A stretch of DNA of 64,000 nt from Flexistipes sp. (lineage in GTDB: Bacteria > Chrysiogenota > Deferribacteres > Deferribacterales > Flexistipitaceae), in the NCBI RefSeq assembly GCF_036172515.1, contig NZ_JAXKVW010000007.1:1-64000 (forward strand). Reading direction: 5' to 3'. Below, piece after piece: positions 8,244-16,945 of this stretch. The notes beneath the pieces were generated by a model. It did not search any database. It saw only the letters and a program-made list of their open reading frames with translations, and had not been told where the DNA came from. Position 1 is the stretch's first letter, and each line of letters opens with the position of its first letter. The position numbers and the translations under genes were made by a program.

Positions 8244-10862
8244 TTATAATATATTATAAACCGTATCGAGGGCTTCATCAATCTTATTTATATCTTTTGC
8301 TCCGGCCTGTGCCATTTCAGGCTTTCCACCACCGCTTCCTCCGCAAACGGCTGCCACTTTTTTTACAATATCACCTGCCTTGTATTTGTCTGTAAGATCC
8401 TTTGTGACGCCGCATATGAAAATGGCCTTGCCCTTGTTTTCCGATCCTATAAGGACAATACCTGATTTTAGTTTGGCTTTTGCAACATCGGTCATGTTTC
8501 GCAGAGAATTTATATCCTGTTCATCAGCTCTTAATGTGAGAACTTTTATCCCGTTTTTCTCTTTTACATTATCGAGCAATTTTTCCGTTTTTTGTGAGTT
8601 AAGTTTGTCTTTCAGTTCTTGTAACTGTTTTTCCAGCTCTTTTACTTTTTTATTCTGAGAATCCACACTTTCAAACAGTTTTGAAGGTACTGTTTTTAAT
8701 AGTCCGGCCGTATCTTCCACCATTCTGTATGTTTTGGACAGCTCTTCAAATGCTTTTATTCCTGTGAGCGCCTCTATTCTTCTTATCCCTGATGCCACAC
8801 TGGTTTCCGTTGTGATTTTGAACAGGCCGATTTCACCCGTATTATTGACATGGCAGCCTCCGCACAGCTCTTTGGAAAAATCATTTACAGAAACTACGCG
8901 GACAGTATCACCGTATTTTTCTCCAAAAATCGCCATTGCACCTTTTTGTATTGCTGTGTCTATATCCGTAATCTCCTTTTTTACAGGGAGGTTCTCCTGA
9001 ATCTTTTTGTTTACTATATTTTCTATCTCTATAATTTCTTCCCTGCTTAAAGGGGAAAAATGTGTGAAATCAAAGCGCATCTTTTCCGAATCCACAAGTG
9101 AACCGGACTGTCTCACGTGGTCACCCAATACTTCTCTGAGTGCTTTGTGAATCAAGTGAGTGGAAGTATGGTTTTTTTCAACCGCTTTACGAAATTCACT
9201 GTACACTTCTGCTGTTATAATATCCCCCACCTTTAAAGTACCGTTTAATACTTCAGCCTCATGAATTATTAGTGATTCGGCATATTTTTTTGTATTTTTT
9301 ACTTCCGCTACTGCACTGTCACTTTTTATATATCCTTTATCACCTGTCTCACCTCCGCCTTCCGGGTAGAATGGGGTTTTTGCCAGAATTATCTCTATTT
9401 TATCTCCCTGTTTTGCCTCATCTGTTTCATTACCCCCGCCAATGATTCCGAGAATCTCACTTTCTAATGAAAGTTTGTCATATCCGTCAAATCCAGTACT
9501 GAATTTTGATGCAAGTTTTTTGAACCTTTCATCTACTGCGGTATCTCCGCTGCCGCTCCAGGCTTTTTTAGCTTTTTCCTGCTGAGCGGACATTTCCTTT
9601 TTAAAACCTTCCATATCAAGACTGAATCCGTTTTCTTCCGCAATATCCTCTAAAAGATCCACGGGGAATCCGTAAGTATCATAAAGGGTGAATATTTCTT
9701 CTCCGGGTATCAGCTTGTCAGATTTGTATTTTTCTATAAGTGACTCGGTAATTTTCAGACCGGTTGTCAATGTGTTTTTAAACCTGCTTTCTTCCTGTTT
9801 AACAATCTTTGAAATGTAATTTTTCTTATCAACAAGTTCCAGATAGTGATCACTCATAAAATCCACTACGAATTCACATATTTTATAGAAAAAGTTCTCT
9901 TTAATGCCGATAAGTCTCCCGTGCCTCATGGCTCTGCGCATAATCCTTTTTAGCACATAACCGCGCCCTTCGTTTGCAGGTATAACGCCGTCTGCTATTA
10001 AAAAGGTTGTTGCTCTGGCGTGATCAGCTATTACACGAAGACTGATATCCAATTTTTCATTATCTTTATACCTGATCCCTGCAATGGATGCCGTTTCTTC
10101 AATGATGGGTCTGATAAGGTCTGTATCAAAGTTGCTTGTGACATTTTGAACAACTGCCGCTATACGCTCCAAACCCATTCCCGTGTCTATGCTGGGTTTG
10201 GGCAGAGGATGCAGAATGCCTTCAGCATCTCTGTCGTACTGCATAAATACGAGATTCCAAAGTTCCAAAAATCTGTCGCAGTCACATTCCGGATCGCATT
10301 CGCTACTGCCACATCCGATTTCAGGCCCCTGATCTATATGAATTTCCGAACACGGACCGCATGGCCCTGTGTCACCCATAGACCAGAAATTTTCTTTTTC
10401 ACCCAGTTTTGAAATTCTTTCCTCCGGTATGCCGATTTCGTTTTTCCATATGTTAAAAGCTTCATCATCCTCATGAAAAACGGATATGTATAATTTTTCC
10501 TTATCAAGCCCCAGGACCTTCGTGAGGAATTCCCATGCATAATTTATAACACCTCTTTTGAAATAATCCCCGAAAGAAAAATTTCCAAGCATTTCAAAAA
10601 ACGTATGATGTCGTGCTGTCCTGCCAACATTCTCAAGGTCATTGTGTTTGCCGCCCGCTCTGACCACCTTCTGGCATGTAGCAGCTCTGGAATAGTTCCG
10701 TTTTTCCACACCCAGAAAAGTATCCTTGAACTGATTCATTCCGGCATTTGTAAAAAGCAGTGTAGGGTCATCCTCAGGAACCAGCGATGAAGATTTTACT
10801 ATTGTATGATCTTTTTGTTCAAAAAAATCCAAAAATTTTTGTCTGATTTCTTTTCCCGTCAT
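8244..10862 (-). CDS. alaS: Alanyl-tRNA synthetase
   Basis: An 872-residue class II synthetase that charges tRNA-Ala. The catalytic domain is N-terminal. The editing-domain zinc/catalytic residues are HTSTH near residue 563 and CGGCH near residue 666, close to the E. coli numbering. The C-Ala domain lies at the end. The reading frame is open 14 codons further upstream, but the family start is the ATG of MTGKEIRQKF at 10862. It overlaps the stop of the HNH gene by one base (TAATG) and has AGGGGA upstream. The one-base overlap implies translational coupling to the HNH gene. Confidence 0.97.
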   Translation of the reverse strand: MTGKEIRQKFLDFFEQKDHTIVKSSSLVPEDDPTLLFTNAGMNQFKDTFLGVEKRNYSRAATCQKVVRAGGKHNDLENVGRTARHHTFFEMLGNFSFGDYFKRGVINYAWEFLTKVLGLDKEKLYISVFHEDDEAFNIWKNEIGIPEERISKLGEKENFWSMGDTGPCGPCSEIHIDQGPEIGCGSSECDPECDCDRFLELWNLVFMQYDRDAEGILHPLPKPSIDTGMGLERIAAVVQNVTSNFDTDLIRPIIEETASIAGIRYKDNEKLDISLRVIADHARATTFLIADGVIPANEGRGYVLKRIMRRAMRHGRLIGIKENFFYKICEFVVDFMSDHYLELVDKKNYISKIVKQEESRFKNTLTTGLKITESLIEKYKSDKLIPGEEIFTLYDTYGFPVDLLEDIAEENGFSLDMEGFKKEMSAQQEKAKKAWSGSGDTAVDERFKKLASKFSTGFDGYDKLSLESEILGIIGGGNETDEAKQGDKIEIILAKTPFYPEGGGETGDKGYIKSDSAVAEVKNTKKYAESLIIHEAEVLNGTLKVGDIITAEVYSEFRKAVEKNHTSTHLIHKALREVLGDHVRQSGSLVDSEKMRFDFTHFSPLSREEIIEIENIVNKKIQENLPVKKEITDIDTAIQKGAMAIFGEKYGDTVRVVSVNDFSKELCGGCHVNNTGEIGLFKITTETSVASGIRRIEALTGIKAFEELSKTYRMVEDTAGLLKTVPSKLFESVDSQNKKVKELEKQLQELKDKLNSQKTEKLLDNVKEKNGIKVLTLRADEQDINSLRNMTDVAKAKLKSGIVLIGSENKGKAIFICGVTKDLTDKYKAGDIVKKVAAVCGGSGGGKPEMAQAGAKDINKIDEALDTVYNIL

Positions 10863-11179
10863 TAACCGTCTTCCCCTTTCAATTTTTGTATATATTCTTC
10901 CCATTCAACGGGTGTCATGTATTTCTTTTTACTGTTGCATTCTTTGCATGCGGCAACAATATTACCCTTTGTGGATTTGCCTCCTCTGATCAACGGTACA
11001 ACATGATCCATCGTGAGGTTCTCTCTCCCCACGTTTCTCCCGCAGTAATGACATATACCAGAAGCCAATTTGTTTTTCCACCATTGCTTTTTTTTCAAAG
11101 ACCTTGCTTTTTCTTTTTCCTTTTTAATTTCTTTTTCATCGGCCTTTTCGAAAAAAATAAAATCGTGTTTACAATTCAT
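10862..11179 (-). CDS. HNH endonuclease-domain protein upstream of alaS
   Basis: A 105-residue protein with a lysine-rich N-terminus (residues 15-35) and a compact HNH domain. Cys43-x2-Cys46 and Cys78-x2-Cys81 form a zinc site, DH at 58-59 is the first motif and N73 and N82 complete the fold. The protein is probably a nuclease or nicking enzyme acting on DNA; no partner restriction or phage genes are nearby. There is no ribosome site, and a -10 box ends seven bases before the ATG, so the mRNA may be leaderless. It is the first gene of the alaS unit. Confidence 0.85.
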   Translation of the reverse strand: MNCKHDFIFFEKADEKEIKKEKEKARSLKKKQWWKNKLASGICHYCGRNVGRENLTMDHVVPLIRGGKSTKGNIVAACKECNSKKKYMTPVEWEEYIQKLKGEDG

Positions 11180-11217
11180 GTTGAAAATTATAGTTTAAAA
11201 TGTCATATATTTTCAAC
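11180..11217 (-). promoter_or_regulatory. Promoter of the HNH-alaS unit within a 9-bp inverted repeat
   Basis: On the minus strand, TTGAAA (11216-11211), an 18-base spacer and TATAAT (11192-11187) are followed after seven bases by the HNH ATG. The two boxes lie within the arms of a perfect inverted repeat, GTTGAAAAT (11180-11188) and ATTTTCAAC (11209-11217). On the plus strand the same repeat offers a TTGAAA at 11181 for pckA, so divergent promoters may overlap. Confidence 0.55.
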
Positions 11218-11241
11218 TAAAAAAACTGAGGGGTAGTTAAA

Positions 11242-12840
11242 ATGGCTAAGACGGAAATTACCGGCCTGGAATCGCTGGGACTTGATAACTTATCCAGAAT
11301 ATACTGGAACTTATCCACACCGGAATTATACGAGCAGTCAATTATGAGAAGGGAAGGGATATTGGCACATCTGGGGCCGCTTGTGGTGCGTACAGGGCAT
11401 CACACCGGCAGGTCACCTAACGATAAATTTATTGTTGAATCTAAAGGGCTGGATGATGTGAACTGGTCTAAAGATAACAAACCGATCAGTGAAGAAAATT
11501 TTGAAAAAATTTTTACCAGAATGAGATCTTATTTGCAGACAAAAGATTTGTTTGTTCAGGAATGTTATGCAGGTACAGATGAGACCAGCAGAATAAAAGT
11601 AAGGGTTATTTCCGAAACGGCGTGGCACAATCTTTTTGCGAGAAACATGTTTGTCAGGGAAGAGGACAGGAGTAAACTGAAAGGGTTCCAGCCTGATTTT
11701 ACCGTTATCGATCTTCCACGTTTCCATGCAATACCGGAGGTGGATGGAACAAACTCCGAAACCTTTATTATAATCAATTTTAACAAACGTTTGGTGTTGA
11801 TCGGCGGTACCAGCTATGCCGGTGAAATAAAAAAATCTATTTTCAGCGTTATGAACTACCTTTTACCTAAGAAGGAGATACTTTCAATGCACTGTTCTGC
11901 AAATGTCGGGAAAAATGGTGATACGTCACTTTTTTTCGGATTGTCCGGAACGGGTAAAACGACTCTTTCCACAGATCCCGGAAGGGCTTTGGTGGGAGAT
12001 GATGAGCACGGATGGAGTGAAAAAGGAATATTTAACATTGAAGGCGGATGTTATGCCAAAGTAATAAATTTGTCCGCGGAAGCCGAACCGGATATATATG
12101 AGTGTACACGCAATTTTGGAACGATTCTTGAAAATGTCACTATAGATTCCAGAACAAGATATGTCGATCTCGATGATGATTCACTTACTGAAAATACCAG
12201 GGCGTCTTATCCCATTACTCATCTGCCGAATATTGTGGAAGACGGTAAAGCTGTTGCTCCGGATAATATAATTTTTCTGACTTATGATGCTTTTGGTGTT
12301 TTGCCGCCTGTTGCAAGATTAAGCACAAGTCAGGCTATGTACCATTTTATTTCAGGGTACACGGCCAAGGTTGCAGGAACGGAAAAAGGGGTAAAAGAGC
12401 CCAAAGCAACTTTCAGCGCCTGCTTCGGTGCTCCGTTTATGATTCACCATCCGTCGGTCTATGCAAAACTCCTGGGTGAAAAAGTGGAAAAACACGATGT
12501 TAAGTGTTGGCTTGTTAACACCGGTTTGACGGGAGGTCCTTACGGAGTGGGTTCGAGATTTAAAATAAAGCACACTAGATCAATAATTAATGCAATTTTG
12601 GACGGTAAACTGGAAGATGTTGAGTATTCGGCAAATGATGTTTTTGGCTTTCTTGTTCCGCAGAAAGCTCCCAATGTGCCTGAGGACGTGCTTAATCCGT
12701 CTTTGGCATGGAATGATAAAAATGCTTATGATAAAACATTGAATCAACTGGCAGGTAAGTTTGTGGAGAATTTCAAGCGTTATGAAAATGACGTGGATAA
12801 AAGCATTATAAAGGGTGCACCTAAGATAGTGAGGGGGTGA
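11242..12840 (+). CDS. pckA: Phosphoenolpyruvate carboxykinase (ATP)
   Basis: A 532-residue ATP-type PEPCK that interconverts oxaloacetate + ATP and PEP + CO2 + ADP. The kinase-1a P-loop GLSGTGKTTLS lies near residues 233-243, and the metal-binding kinase-2 segment with GDDEHGW follows within about 20 residues. The early RTGHHTGRSPNDKF block is the family oxaloacetate-binding region, and length is normal (about 525-540). GAGGGG precedes the ATG. It is divergent from the HNH-alaS unit and convergent with the phosphohexomutase gene. Direction in vivo (gluconeogenic or anaplerotic) cannot be read from sequence. Confidence 0.96.
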   Translation: MAKTEITGLESLGLDNLSRIYWNLSTPELYEQSIMRREGILAHLGPLVVRTGHHTGRSPNDKFIVESKGLDDVNWSKDNKPISEENFEKIFTRMRSYLQTKDLFVQECYAGTDETSRIKVRVISETAWHNLFARNMFVREEDRSKLKGFQPDFTVIDLPRFHAIPEVDGTNSETFIIINFNKRLVLIGGTSYAGEIKKSIFSVMNYLLPKKEILSMHCSANVGKNGDTSLFFGLSGTGKTTLSTDPGRALVGDDEHGWSEKGIFNIEGGCYAKVINLSAEAEPDIYECTRNFGTILENVTIDSRTRYVDLDDDSLTENTRASYPITHLPNIVEDGKAVAPDNIIFLTYDAFGVLPPVARLSTSQAMYHFISGYTAKVAGTEKGVKEPKATFSACFGAPFMIHHPSVYAKLLGEKVEKHDVKCWLVNTGLTGGPYGVGSRFKIKHTRSIINAILDGKLEDVEYSANDVFGFLVPQKAPNVPEDVLNPSLAWNDKNAYDKTLNQLAGKFVENFKRYENDVDKSIIKGAPKIVRG

Positions 12841-12966
12841 GGTAGAGAGGTAGTGAGGTGGGGAAAGTGATTTGTTGAGTAATATTTGTTAATTGTGAAA
12901 ACGGTTAGTACTTTTAATACTTCTACTACCCCTACTACCCCTACTACCCCTACTACCCCCTACTAC
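12841..12966. repeat. Low-complexity spacer with 9-base CTACTACCC tandem array, copy E
   Basis: The 126-base gap between convergent pckA and the phosphohexomutase gene begins with GAGGTAGTGAGGTGG-type units. A TTTGTTGAGTA-type stretch shared with 50638-50665 comes next. It ends with about 4.7 copies of CTACTACCC at 12923-12966, directly abutting the mutase stop codon. No terminator hairpin is evident. Confidence 0.75.
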
Positions 12967-14397
12967 TTATAGATCCATCATTTCTTTCAGTTCTTTTTCT
13001 ATTATTTTGCGGTATTTCTCCATTTCGGCTTTATCCGTGGCTTCAAATCTCATAACAAGCACCGGCTGCGTATTACTTGCCCTTAAAAGCCCCCAGCCGT
13101 TTTCAAAAACCACCCTTATACCGTCAATATCGATAATTTCTTTTATTCCCAGGTTACCTTCTTTTAGATAGTTTTTAAATCTATCTGCTAATTTGTTGAC
13201 AATTTTAAACTTTTTATCATCAGGACAGTCGAATCTGATTTCAGGGGTATTATAGACTTTTGGAATATCCCCGAGCATATCAGAAACTTTCGCGATATTT
13301 TCCTCGCAAAGATTGTTGACATAAGCCTGCAGAAACCGCAGTGATGCGTAAATGGCATCGTCATAACCGTAATAGTCATCTTTAAAAAATATGTGTCCGC
13401 TCATTTCCCCGGCCAATTCGGCACCTGTCTCCTGCAGCTTGTTTTTAATCAGAGAATGGCCTGTCTTCCACATAATACCTTCTGCACCAATCTTTTCAAG
13501 AGAGTCGAACAGAACCTTCGATGCTTTGACATCCGCAATGATTTTAGGTTTTTCATATTTCTTTTTCAGTTCTTTTGCATAGATGAGCAGGAGAAGATCA
13601 CCCCATATGACATCCTGTTTTTCATCGATAATTCCTATTCTGTCTGCATCTCCGTCATAGGCTACGCCAAAATCAGCCCCGTTCTCTTTTATTTTATCTT
13701 TTAAATCTTTCAGATTATCTTCCACTGTGGGATCAGGGTGGTGGTTGGGAAAATTTCCGTCAGGCTCACAGTAGAGCTCAGTTACTTTGACGCCAAGAGC
13801 TTCGAATATTTCAGGAGCTACATGTGATGCCACGCCGTTACCGGCATCGATTACAACATTGATGTTCCGGTTTAGTGAAGCAATTTTATCTTTAAGGGGA
13901 GAAAAGTGCTCTATATTCCAGTCTATATAATATTTGTTTATGGTATCCACTCTGTGCTGCCCTCTCATGTCGGCATTAATGTAACCGTATCGGGTTATAT
14001 CTTCGTAAATGGATGTTATTTTTTCTGAATGGTATGTTGAATGTCCTATTCCCAGTTTCATTCCGTTATATTCCGGGGGATTGTGACTGCCGGTAATCAT
14101 TATAAAAGCGTCTACTTCCATAAAAAAAGAACTGAAGTAAGTTGCAGGTGTCGGACATACTCCCAGCTCCACTACATCGCAGCCGGCATCTTTTATTCCA
14201 TCGGCCACTCCGTTTAAGATATCCTTGGATGAGAGTCTTACATCTCTACCCACTGCAATTGCCGGGACTCTGTTGCCCGTTTCACTCTTAACCTGAAACG
14301 CAAAAGCATTTGCAATCTGTTGAGCAACATCCTTATTAAATGTATCCGGAACTACCCCGCGGATATCATATTGTCTGAAAATATTTGAATCCACCAT
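12967..14397 (-). CDS. Phosphomannomutase/phosphoglucomutase
   Basis: A 476-residue alpha-D-phosphohexomutase of the AlgC/ManB type. Ser104 in TGSHNPPEYNG is the phosphoserine, DGDADR at 248-253 binds Mg2+, GEMSGHIFF near residue 335 is the sugar-binding loop, and RASNTQP near the C-terminus binds phosphate. It interconverts hexose 1- and 6-phosphates for surface polysaccharide and LPS precursors. AGGAGG lies upstream of the ATG. The gene stands alone, convergent with pckA and divergent from the ATPase gene at 14455. Confidence 0.92.
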   Translation of the reverse strand: MVDSNIFRQYDIRGVVPDTFNKDVAQQIANAFAFQVKSETGNRVPAIAVGRDVRLSSKDILNGVADGIKDAGCDVVELGVCPTPATYFSSFFMEVDAFIMITGSHNPPEYNGMKLGIGHSTYHSEKITSIYEDITRYGYINADMRGQHRVDTINKYYIDWNIEHFSPLKDKIASLNRNINVVIDAGNGVASHVAPEIFEALGVKVTELYCEPDGNFPNHHPDPTVEDNLKDLKDKIKENGADFGVAYDGDADRIGIIDEKQDVIWGDLLLLIYAKELKKKYEKPKIIADVKASKVLFDSLEKIGAEGIMWKTGHSLIKNKLQETGAELAGEMSGHIFFKDDYYGYDDAIYASLRFLQAYVNNLCEENIAKVSDMLGDIPKVYNTPEIRFDCPDDKKFKIVNKLADRFKNYLKEGNLGIKEIIDIDGIRVVFENGWGLLRASNTQPVLVMRFEATDKAEMEKYRKIIEKELKEMMDL

Positions 14398-14417
14398 ATG
14401 AGCAAACCTCCTGATTT

Positions 14418-14448
14418 TTGTTCAATTTAAAGTATTTTATGATATAAT
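14418..14448 (+). promoter_or_regulatory. Promoter for a probable leaderless mRNA
   Basis: A perfect TATAAT at 14443-14448 ends six bases before the ATG at 14455. A weak -35, TTGTTC, is at 14418-14423 (19-base spacer). No ribosome-binding site lies between the -10 box and the ATG. Confidence 0.5.
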
Positions 14449-14454
14449 AAACTT

Positions 14455-15261
14455 ATGAAAAAAATAGCATGTTTTATGCAAAATATCAACTTTTACCACT
14501 CTTTATCCGCCGCAGCTGAAGAGGAAGGTTTTGCAGTTCAGAACACGAATTCCTCTCTTGAGGAATTATCGGATTATATGCTTTTTGTTACCGATGACAG
14601 CCTCGCAGCTGAAAGAACTTCGGATTCTGATCTTCCGGTAGCTTTTGCATCACATTCAGGAAAACTTCAAAATGTTTTCAATCTGAAAATTCCATTTGAT
14701 AAGATACAGTTTAAGTCACTGCTGGATCAGCTTATGCATAGGGTTACAGATGATTTATATTCCAGAATATCATGGCCTGAATTCATAAGAAAAAGTTATT
14801 TAATAGGCAATGATATTTACCAACTCGATAAAATAATTTTCTTTATAACAAGAGAATTGATTTTTTTTGCCGGTATCTCAGAAATCCAGAAGATACGCAT
14901 AGGACTATCTGAAATGCTTGCAAACGCAGTTGAGCACGGGAATCTCGGAATCAGTGCAGAAGAAAAATTTAGACATATGGAAGACGGAACCTACGAAGAT
15001 TTTCTTAAAAGCAGAGTTGAAAATTCAAAGGGCTATGATTGCAAGGTTAGACTGGAGATTTATATGGATAAAAAGACTGTTGAATTTACTATTGAGGATG
15101 AAGGCAGAGGTTTTGATGTGGAAAATGCCGAATTTCAGGCTAAAGACGATGATTTGCTGAAACTTCATGGCAGAGGTATTATGCTTACCAAAATTTATTT
15201 TGATTCTGTTGAGTATAATAAAAAGGGCAATAAAGTTGTTATAAGAAAATTTTTATCATGA
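14455..15261 (+). CDS. HATPase-fold ATP-binding protein, anti-sigma factor/RsbW-like, with unknown N-terminal domain
   Basis: A 268-residue protein whose C-terminal half (from about residue 145) is a GHKL ATPase of the RsbW/SpoIIAB kind. It has the N-box with Glu153 and Asn157 (SEMLANAVEHGN), the G1 box DEGRGF at 215-220 and the HGRGI G2 box at 238-242. No histidine-kinase phosphorylation domain is present. The first ~100 residues are unassigned and may be a degenerate receiver-like domain. It could act as a serine-kinase switch protein, but no partner anti-anti-sigma or phosphatase gene is adjacent. Translation may be leaderless. Confidence 0.75.
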   Translation: MKKIACFMQNINFYHSLSAAAEEEGFAVQNTNSSLEELSDYMLFVTDDSLAAERTSDSDLPVAFASHSGKLQNVFNLKIPFDKIQFKSLLDQLMHRVTDDLYSRISWPEFIRKSYLIGNDIYQLDKIIFFITRELIFFAGISEIQKIRIGLSEMLANAVEHGNLGISAEEKFRHMEDGTYEDFLKSRVENSKGYDCKVRLEIYMDKKTVEFTIEDEGRGFDVENAEFQAKDDDLLKLHGRGIMLTKIYFDSVEYNKKGNKVVIRKFLS

Positions 15262-15320
15262 TAGAGTTTTAAAGGAAAAGCAGAAGATATGGCACGTTGT
15301 TTTTAATATATTTGTTATAA

Positions 15321-15348
15321 AAAAAGGAGCCCGTTTCGGGCTCCTTTT
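15321..15348. terminator. Bidirectional intrinsic terminator between convergent genes
   Basis: AAAAGGAGCCC-GTTT-CGGGCTCCTTTT is a perfect stem with A- and T-runs on both sides. It sits between the stop of the ATPase gene (15261) and the stop of citrate synthase (15370). Confidence 0.92.
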
Positions 15349-15369
15349 ATGTTAAAGGTTTTCTTTGAT

Positions 15370-16677
15370 TTACTTAATGCCTGCAGACTCTTCCAACATA
15401 TCGGTTGTAACCGATTTAGGTCTTTCAATCGGATATCCGAGTGCTCTGTCCCAGGTGATGTTTGCAAGAACACCTAAAGCTCTTCCGATACCGAAAAGAA
15501 CTGTATAAAAATCGTATTCAACCAAACCGTAGTACCACTGAATAACACCGGAATGAGCATCAACATTCGGCCATGGGTTTTTGGCTTTGCCCTGCTCTCT
15601 AAGAATATCCGGAACCACTTCATAAAGCATACTAACCAGTTTAAAAAGCGGATAATCAGGCAGATGCTTCTGGCAGTACTCTCTCTGGGATGCATATCTC
15701 GGGTCAGTCTTACGAAGCACAGCATGACCATACCCGGGAATTACCTGACCGCTGTTCAGTGTATCCCAAACAGCCTTCTGAAGTTGCTCTTTTGTAGGAA
15801 CTTCACCGCCCAATTCATCCATAAAATCCTGTATCCAGCCGAGAACTTCCTGGTTTGCCAGTCCGTGCAACGGTCCGGCAAGTCCGTCGATACCTGCAGA
15901 AAGTGAATAGTAAGCATCGGAAAGTGCAGATGCTACAAGATGTGTTGTATGGGCAGATACGTTTCCACTTTCATGATCTGAGTGAAGAATGAAGTACATC
16001 CTGGCGACTTCATCGTAAGGAGGCTCCATTCCCATCATGTGAGCGAAATTACTACCCATATCCAGGCTGAAATCAGGCTCGATAGGTGTGTCACCTTTGT
16101 ATTTCATCCTGTAGATGTAAGCACCGATATGAGGAAGTTTTGCCATCAGGTTCATTGCATCTTCATACATATCTTCCCAGCATGTAAATTTGTTGAATTT
16201 ACCTTCTTTGTAATTTTTGGCAAATACCGATTCTCTCTGCATTGCAAGAATGGCAGAGGAAAACATTGTCATAGGGTGTGAATCTCTGGGCATAGCTCTG
16301 AGAATGTCTATCACGTATTGAGGGATCTGTGATCTTTTTTTAAATTCTTCGACTACTTCTTCAGCCTGCTCTTTAGTAGGGATATCCCCGGTTAAAAGAA
16401 GATAAAAGAAACCTTCCACATAGGGATAGTCTTTTCCTTCAGGCTTTGGGAGCTTTTCCATAACTTCAGGGATAGTGTAACCCCTGAATCTGATACCTTC
16501 ATAAGGATCAAGATATGAAATATCAGTTACAAGAGACTTAACGCCTCTCATCCCGCCTATAGCCTGAGAAATTGTAACGTCGCTGATTTTAACATCACCG
16601 TGCTCTTTCAGCAGCTTTACTGTTCTGGGTCTGTGCTCGTCAATTTTTTTGGCGAGTACATCTTTCAATGTTGACAT
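15370..16677 (-). CDS. gltA: Citrate synthase, eukaryote-like (Geobacter/Deferribacter) type
   Basis: A 435-residue enzyme condensing acetyl-CoA and oxaloacetate. The catalytic triad is visible as His271 (GPLHG), His318 (GYGH) and Asp373 (NVDAHSG), almost at pig enzyme numbering (274/320/375). The long N-terminus and HSDHESGNVSAHTTH at 232-246 also fit the eukaryote-like family described in Geobacter rather than the hexameric E. coli type. TATACCTCC upstream gives a strong ribosome site on the minus strand. It is transcribed alone, between a bidirectional terminator and its own promoter. The symbol follows common usage. Confidence 0.95.
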   Translation of the reverse strand: MSTLKDVLAKKIDEHRPRTVKLLKEHGDVKISDVTISQAIGGMRGVKSLVTDISYLDPYEGIRFRGYTIPEVMEKLPKPEGKDYPYVEGFFYLLLTGDIPTKEQAEEVVEEFKKRSQIPQYVIDILRAMPRDSHPMTMFSSAILAMQRESVFAKNYKEGKFNKFTCWEDMYEDAMNLMAKLPHIGAYIYRMKYKGDTPIEPDFSLDMGSNFAHMMGMEPPYDEVARMYFILHSDHESGNVSAHTTHLVASALSDAYYSLSAGIDGLAGPLHGLANQEVLGWIQDFMDELGGEVPTKEQLQKAVWDTLNSGQVIPGYGHAVLRKTDPRYASQREYCQKHLPDYPLFKLVSMLYEVVPDILREQGKAKNPWPNVDAHSGVIQWYYGLVEYDFYTVLFGIGRALGVLANITWDRALGYPIERPKSVTTDMLEESAGIK

Positions 16678-16723
16678 ATATACCTCCTTTTATTATTGTT
16701 GCCCGAATATAAACCACTGTTTA

Positions 16724-16752
16724 TTTTTATCAGCATTTATAGGAAATGTCAA
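16724..16752 (-). promoter_or_regulatory. Citrate synthase promoter
   Basis: On the minus strand, a perfect TTGACA (16752-16747), a 17-base spacer and TAAAAA (16729-16724) lie about 50 bases upstream of the gltA start. Confidence 0.55.
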
Positions 16753-16760
16753 TAAATTTG

Positions 16761-16777
16761 TTGTATACAATATACAA
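16761..16777 (-). promoter_or_regulatory. Operator-like motif TTGTATATTGTATACAA upstream of gltA
   Basis: On the minus strand this 17-base motif lies just upstream of the gltA -35 box. It contains the perfect palindrome TTGTATACAA, similar to sites bound by GntR-family (FadR/FCD-type) regulators. Its first 15 bases recur exactly upstream of the psrA-like gene at 58689-58703. Confidence 0.45.
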
Positions 16778-16945
16778 AATATTTACCGTTGATTCAGCCC
16801 GGAAATTTTGTGTTCTTTTAAGTCTCTGTTATGATTATGATTTAAATTGATTGCAATATTTATATTCTGTTGGTTAGAGAAAAATCTTCCTTTTTGTTCA
16901 CTAAAAAATTATTTGATAATTAAACTTGATTTACACGGGGAATAT

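Noticed and set aside
7871-8395. Plus-strand ORF of 174 codons opposite the phasin and alaS genes
   Set aside because: Very rich in Phe and Ser, antisense to lysine/glutamate-rich coiled coil codons; a typical shadow frame.
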